From NCBI RefSeq assembly GCF_001311135.1, contig NZ_BBAG01000017.1, forward strand, positions 1-53,310: a stretch of DNA of 53,310 nt. The letters run 5' to 3'. The position numbers and the translations under genes were made by a program. How positions within the stretch are numbered: position 1 is the stretch's first letter; each line of letters begins with the position of its first letter. The stretch is from Secundilactobacillus paracollinoides DSM 15502 = JCM 11969 (GTDB taxonomy: Bacteria > Bacillota > Bacilli > Lactobacillales > Lactobacillaceae). Shown here piece by piece: positions 50,198 through 53,310 of this stretch. Under the pieces are notes generated by a model. It searched no databases, was not told the origin of the DNA, and saw only the letters and a list, made by a program, of their open reading frames with translations.

Positions 50198-51093
50198 TTA
50201 GTCGTTGTCAGTGGTGTCCTCAGTCTTTTCAAGCCACAGGTAGCCGTCATGTTGAATCGCTAACCGGGCCTTCATCAAATGACCGACAGCCGCTTAAATT
50301 GACCCTTGCTGATGCCAAAGTACGCCTTGATATCGTCTGGGTCGCTCTTATCCGTAAACGCAATTTTACCTTCCGGTGCATGTTGCAACGTTGCCAGGAC
50401 CATCTTTGAATCATCATCGATCGCTTCGTATGCGCGCGGCCGCAATGATAGTTTTAAGGTCCCATCAGGATAGGTGCCGATCACTCGGGCATCCAACTGT
50501 TGGCCCAATCGCGGTTCTTGGTCCCGCTCAGGCGGGTTAATGAAGCCTAAATTATAGTCGTCGGTCATCACCATTGTCCCGGCTAACTTCAACCGGTACG
50601 CAGTGGCGTGCACATCCTTGTTATTCAGGCCTTTTTTAGCAGGTTGGGCAATGGCACGATACAGATTTTCGTCTGCCAGATCGCCCCACATGCGGCCCTT
50701 TTTGTCCGTCTTAATGGCCATAAACAGCCGGTCACCCTTTTGTGGCCACAGTGATGGCATTTCAGGGAGGTCATCGAGGGAAACAACGATGTCCTTATTG
50801 GGCAGGCCAATGTTCACAAACACGCCTAACCCGTGCTGGCCCTTTACCACTTCACCGAAACCGTAGTGGTCGACCTGAATCTTTGGCGCGTCCCGCGTGA
50901 TCTGCAGCTTATGGTTTTCATTTTCGTAGGCGTAGCCCTTAAAGTGACTGCCGATCTTCAATGGTTTATTGATTTCGCGCTTATCCAGCCGAAACGCCCG
51001 CCCGTCGATCGACACAAAATACTGCTTATCATTTTCATCAGTGACCTCGCCGCCAATTATGCGTCCAAGCAAACTGCTTAATTCATTCTCCAT
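50198..51093 (-). CDS. cvfB: CvfB-like S1 RNA-binding protein, one frameshift
   Basis: 298 residues after repair: several S1-like OB folds (GFGEVVKGQHGLGVFVNIG; GRMWGDLAD; IGTYPDGTLKLSLRPR) and a C-terminal winged helix (YFGISKGQFKRAVGHLMKARL) as in Staphylococcus/Streptococcus CvfB. A lost base at 50290-50291 (two C for three) truncates the winged helix; repair ends with WLEKTEDTTDND at 50198. GGAG 8 bases before the ATG at 51093. Upstream of xerD. Confidence 0.88.
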
Positions 51094-51239
51094 GTTGGTA
51101 TCTCCGTTCATTTCATAAGTACTTCCATTCTACACAAGTTTACCCCAAAAGGCGACGCATTTTCACTGGGTAACCGTTACCAATGAAGAAAAATCAGGTT
51201 TTAACTGAGTGATTGTGCTTTTTTAATAACTTATTGTAG

Positions 51240-51416
51240 CGCGCTCCGTTACGCCGGTCGGCCCTGCAGGCTGTAGTGGGTCGCTCTGGGGAGCTAGTGA
51301 ATGTCTTGGCAGAAATTCAAGGATCTCCTCCGTCTCCCGTGTTTGTAGGCGATGAAAGAACCTTCGCCAACAAACACCGACACTACTGCCTGCAATGCCG
51401 ACCGGCTCCACTACGC
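51240..51416 (-). ncRNA. Family 2 three-way-junction element, copy D1
   Basis: Read on -. Outer helix: GCCGGTCGGC...GCAGGC...GTAGTG (51390-51415) with 51252-51277, two small internal loops. Inside, hairpin 1 GTGTTTGTTGGCGA/TCGCCTACAAACAC and hairpin 2 GAGGAG-ATCC...TAG-CTCCCC with inner TGAAT/ATTCA. The junction carries GTGTCG and GAGACG. Copy D2 on + has the same loops and different helices. No coding potential; between the pyk 3' end and cvfB. Confidence 0.65.
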
Positions 51417-51619
51417 TGATATTGTGGAAATCGTCTACTCTGACTGCCATTTCATAGTGACACTACGAGATGTGTTAATCGTGCGTTGCACGAACCTAAA
51501 AGATGTAACAAGTTTAGCTATCAGTGGAATTGGTCGCAGTCAAGGGCGGATTCTCCGCAGACTTGGTTTAACTCTATTTTTGCTGCTAAGGTAATTGTAA
51601 AAAGCGGCCCAAAAGTCAG
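51417..51619. other. Spacer between the two family 2 copies
   Basis: No gene. Small hairpins CGTGC-gtt-GCACG (51479-51491) and GCGGA-ttc-TCCGC (51546-51558). TCAGTGGAAT at 51520-51529 repeats the D2 head at 51617-51626, perhaps a truncated third copy. Confidence 0.35.
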
Positions 51620-51790
51620 TGGAATGGAGCGATTTGGCACGGAGTTGTGGTGTCGATATCACTTGGTGGGCGCGGGTTTCGGCCACCTAGTGATATGCGA
51701 GACGCATGAGATCCACTCAAGAGCCGCGCAGCGGAAATTGAGTTAGCTCATTCGCGAGCCACCACAGCGGAGTGCCAAATCGCGCAATGC
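51620..51790 (+). ncRNA. Family 2 three-way-junction element, copy D2
   Basis: Read on +. Outer helix 51629-51652 with 51760-51783 (GCGATTTGGCAC/GTGCCAAATCGC, GGA-GGA loop, GTTGTGGTG/CACCACAGC). Hairpin 1 ATATCACTTGGTGG/CCACCTAGTGATAT; hairpin 2 ATGAG-ATCC-ACTCAA/TTGAGT-TAG-CTCAT. Junction GTGTCG and GAGACG. Same plan as D1 with compensated helices. Confidence 0.7.
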
Positions 51791-51830
51791 AACGGAATTC
51801 CCCAGCCACCCCTTATTCAGCTTCATAGCA

Positions 51831-51871
51831 CAATAAAGGAGCAAGCCCACAATGGACTTGCTCCTTTATTG
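51831..51871 (-). terminator. Terminator of pyk
   Basis: CAATAAAGGAGCAAG pairs perfectly with CTTGCTCCTTTATTG around 11 bases; 17 bases past the stop. The T tail is inside the stem. Confidence 0.85.
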
Positions 51872-51887
51872 TTTAAGATTAAAGATC

Positions 51888-53310
51888 TTAAAGTGCGTTT
51901 GAGGCACCGTGGTAAACGACACCGCGACGTGAGTCAACAGTGATCAATTCGCCATCAGAGATCTTGTCAGTAGCTGATTCAGCACCAACGATAACTGGGA
52001 TCCCCATTGAGATACCAACTACAGCTGCGTGTGAAGTCAAACCGCCGTTTTCAACGATGATTGCGCTGGCCTTTTCGATAGCTGGCAAGTAGTCCTTGTC
52101 AGTGTTCTTAGTAACCAAAACGCTGCCTTCAGTAGTCTTGCTGTTAGCTTCGTCAGCTGACGTTGCAACAACGGCCTTACCAATAACAGTGTCATCGCCG
52201 ACACCTTGGCCGCGAACCAACTTTGAACCGATCAATTGAACCTTCATCAGGTTAGTTGTACCGCGTTCGCCAACGGGAACACCGGCAGTGATCAAGATCA
52301 AGTCGCCTTCCTTAGCTAAGCCAGTTTCAACGGCTTTAGCAGCAGCCAAGTCAAACATTTCATCAGTGTTAGCTGGCTTTTCAGCAACGATTGGGTAAAC
52401 ACCAAAGTTAACCATCAAACCGCGACGAGTCCGGTCATCAAAAGTGATGGCCAAGATGTCTGCGTCTGGACGGTACTTGCTGATCATCCGTGCAGTGTAA
52501 CCTGATTCAGTTGCAGCAACGATGGTCTTAACGCCCAAGGTCTTAGCAACACGGGCAACTGAAGCACCAATGGATTCAGTAACGTCGCCGTTCTGGAAGT
52601 CCATGTTGTCAGTCCCGAAGTCCTTCAATGCGTTTTCAGCTTTGATGTCGATCCGGTTCATCGTAGCAACGGATTCTACTGGGTATTCACCGTTAGCTGA
52701 TTCACCAGAAAGCATGGTTGCGTCAGTACCGTCAAAGACAGCGTTAGCAACGTCAGAAGCTTCGGCACGAGTAGGACGTGGGTTTTCTTGCATTGAGTCC
52801 AACATTTGAGTAGCAGTGATTACTGGCTTACCCAAGATGTTGCATTTGCGGATCAAGCTCTTTTGTACCAAAGGCACGTTTTCAGCTGGGATTTCAACAC
52901 CCATGTCACCACGAGCGACCATCACCCCATCAGAAACCTTGATGATATCGTCAAAGTTGTCGATACCTTCTTGTGATTCGATCTTAGGGAAGATTTGGAC
53001 GTGTTCCATGTGCTTTTCTTCCAAGAGTTCGCGAATATCCATAACATCTTGTGGCTTACGAACAAATGAAGCAGCGATGAAGTTGATTTCGTGATCCAAC
53101 CCAAAACGAATGTCATCGGCATCCTTTTCAGTGATCCCAGGCAAGTTGATTGAAACGCCAGGTGCGTTAACACCCTTACGTGAACCAAGCACACCATCGT
53201 TTTGAACAGTCACAACTAATTCCTTAGCGGCGTCGTCCTTCTTGTCAACAACAGTGTCTAACAGACCATCATCGAATAAGACGTGGCCGCCTTCGTTAAC
53301 ATCGTCAAAA
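51888..53310 (-). CDS. pyk: Pyruvate kinase, 5' end outside window
   Basis: Last step of glycolysis (PEP + ADP to pyruvate + ATP). The frame is open to the right edge; about 474 residues are visible. Barrel motifs IFPKIESQEGIDNFDDI (catalytic Lys) and MVARGDMGVEIP, EASDVANAV; then the C-terminal domain and the extra PEP-utiliser-like domain with its His (ENGGLTSHAAVVGISMGIPV), as in bacilli and lactobacilli. Probably follows pfkA upstream, as in most Firmicutes, outside this window. Strong terminator downstream. Confidence 0.96.
   Translation of the reverse strand, partial: FDDVNEGGHVLFDDGLLDTVVDKKDDAAKELVVTVQNDGVLGSRKGVNAPGVSINLPGITEKDADDIRFGLDHEINFIAASFVRKPQDVMDIRELLEEKHMEHVQIFPKIESQEGIDNFDDIIKVSDGVMVARGDMGVEIPAENVPLVQKSLIRKCNILGKPVITATQMLDSMQENPRPTRAEASDVANAVFDGTDATMLSGESANGEYPVESVATMNRIDIKAENALKDFGTDNMDFQNGDVTESIGASVARVAKTLGVKTIVAATESGYTARMISKYRPDADILAITFDDRTRRGLMVNFGVYPIVAEKPANTDEMFDLAAAKAVETGLAKEGDLILITAGVPVGERGTTNLMKVQLIGSKLVRGQGVGDDTVIGKAVVATSADEANSKTTEGSVLVTKNTDKDYLPAIEKASAIIVENGGLTSHAAVVGISMGIPVIVGAESATDKISDGELITVDSRRGVVYHGASNAL

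Noticed and set aside
51223..51746. Small ORFs on both strands in the pyk-cvfB interval
   Set aside because: They lie in the family 2 elements; pairing explains the sequence better than coding, and no ribosome binding sites.

Overview
This window looks like a low-to-medium GC Lactobacillaceae chromosome (Lactiplantibacillus/Levilactobacillus/Secundilactobacillus-like; the genus cannot be fixed by eye). The evidence is Firmicutes gene order: plsY next to parE-parC; topA-xerC-hslV-hslU; rnhB-dprA-topA; ypbB-recQ-lysM-cmk-rpsA-der-hup; xerD-ribT-scpA-scpB-rluB-ribU. AGGAGG-type ribosome binding sites, a manganese pyrophosphatase, a XerS recombinase and a pyruvate kinase with the extra C-terminal PEP-utiliser-like domain agree. 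It is housekeeping chromosome, with no phage, IS element, CRISPR or tRNA seen.

Layout. 1-2185: UvrA-like paralog on +. 2186-5640: terminators, xerS, a perfect 14-6-14 inverted repeat resembling a dif site, AT-rich gene-poor DNA and a small membrane protein. 5634-10060: truncated msrA, msrB, glycerate kinase, ppaC, a LysR regulator. 10061-15271: topoisomerase IV (parC, parE) and plsY. 15733-17965: aldose epimerase and alcohol dehydrogenase. 18143-25870: hslU, hslV, xerC (with a CtsR-like operator), mazG-like, topA, dprA, rnhB. 25863-30373: rbgA, yozE, ypmS, ypmR, degV, trhA. 30636-36331: dfrA, thyA, ABC-F, cca, yitT. 36437-45471: TPR protein, hup, der, rpsA, cmk, LysM protein, recQ, ypbB. 45962-50181: FMN-riboswitch-controlled ribU, rluB, scpB, scpA, ribT, xerD. 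50198-53310: cvfB and pyk (5' end outside). About 40 genes right of position 2.7 kb are on - and only five on +, while the single gene to the left is on +. This is the polarity expected if replication terminates near the dif-like site.

Two things shape how the window should be read. First, 18 genes, several normally essential (parC, cmk, scpA), carry one- or two-base indels, mostly one base lost from a short homopolymer. Correcting them gives full-length proteins, so they are most likely sequencing errors. I annotate the repaired extents and give each site. msrA is different: it has lost an internal segment.

Second, the intergenic spaces hold two families of large structured elements. Family 1 (copies near 30.4, 38.1, 45.7 and 45.8 kb) is a head palindrome plus a long hairpin with conserved internal loops and helices that differ completely but compensate. 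Family 2 (two inverted copies at 51.24-51.42 and 51.62-51.79 kb) folds as a three-way junction with conserved loops and covarying stems. These are the best candidates for something undescribed.
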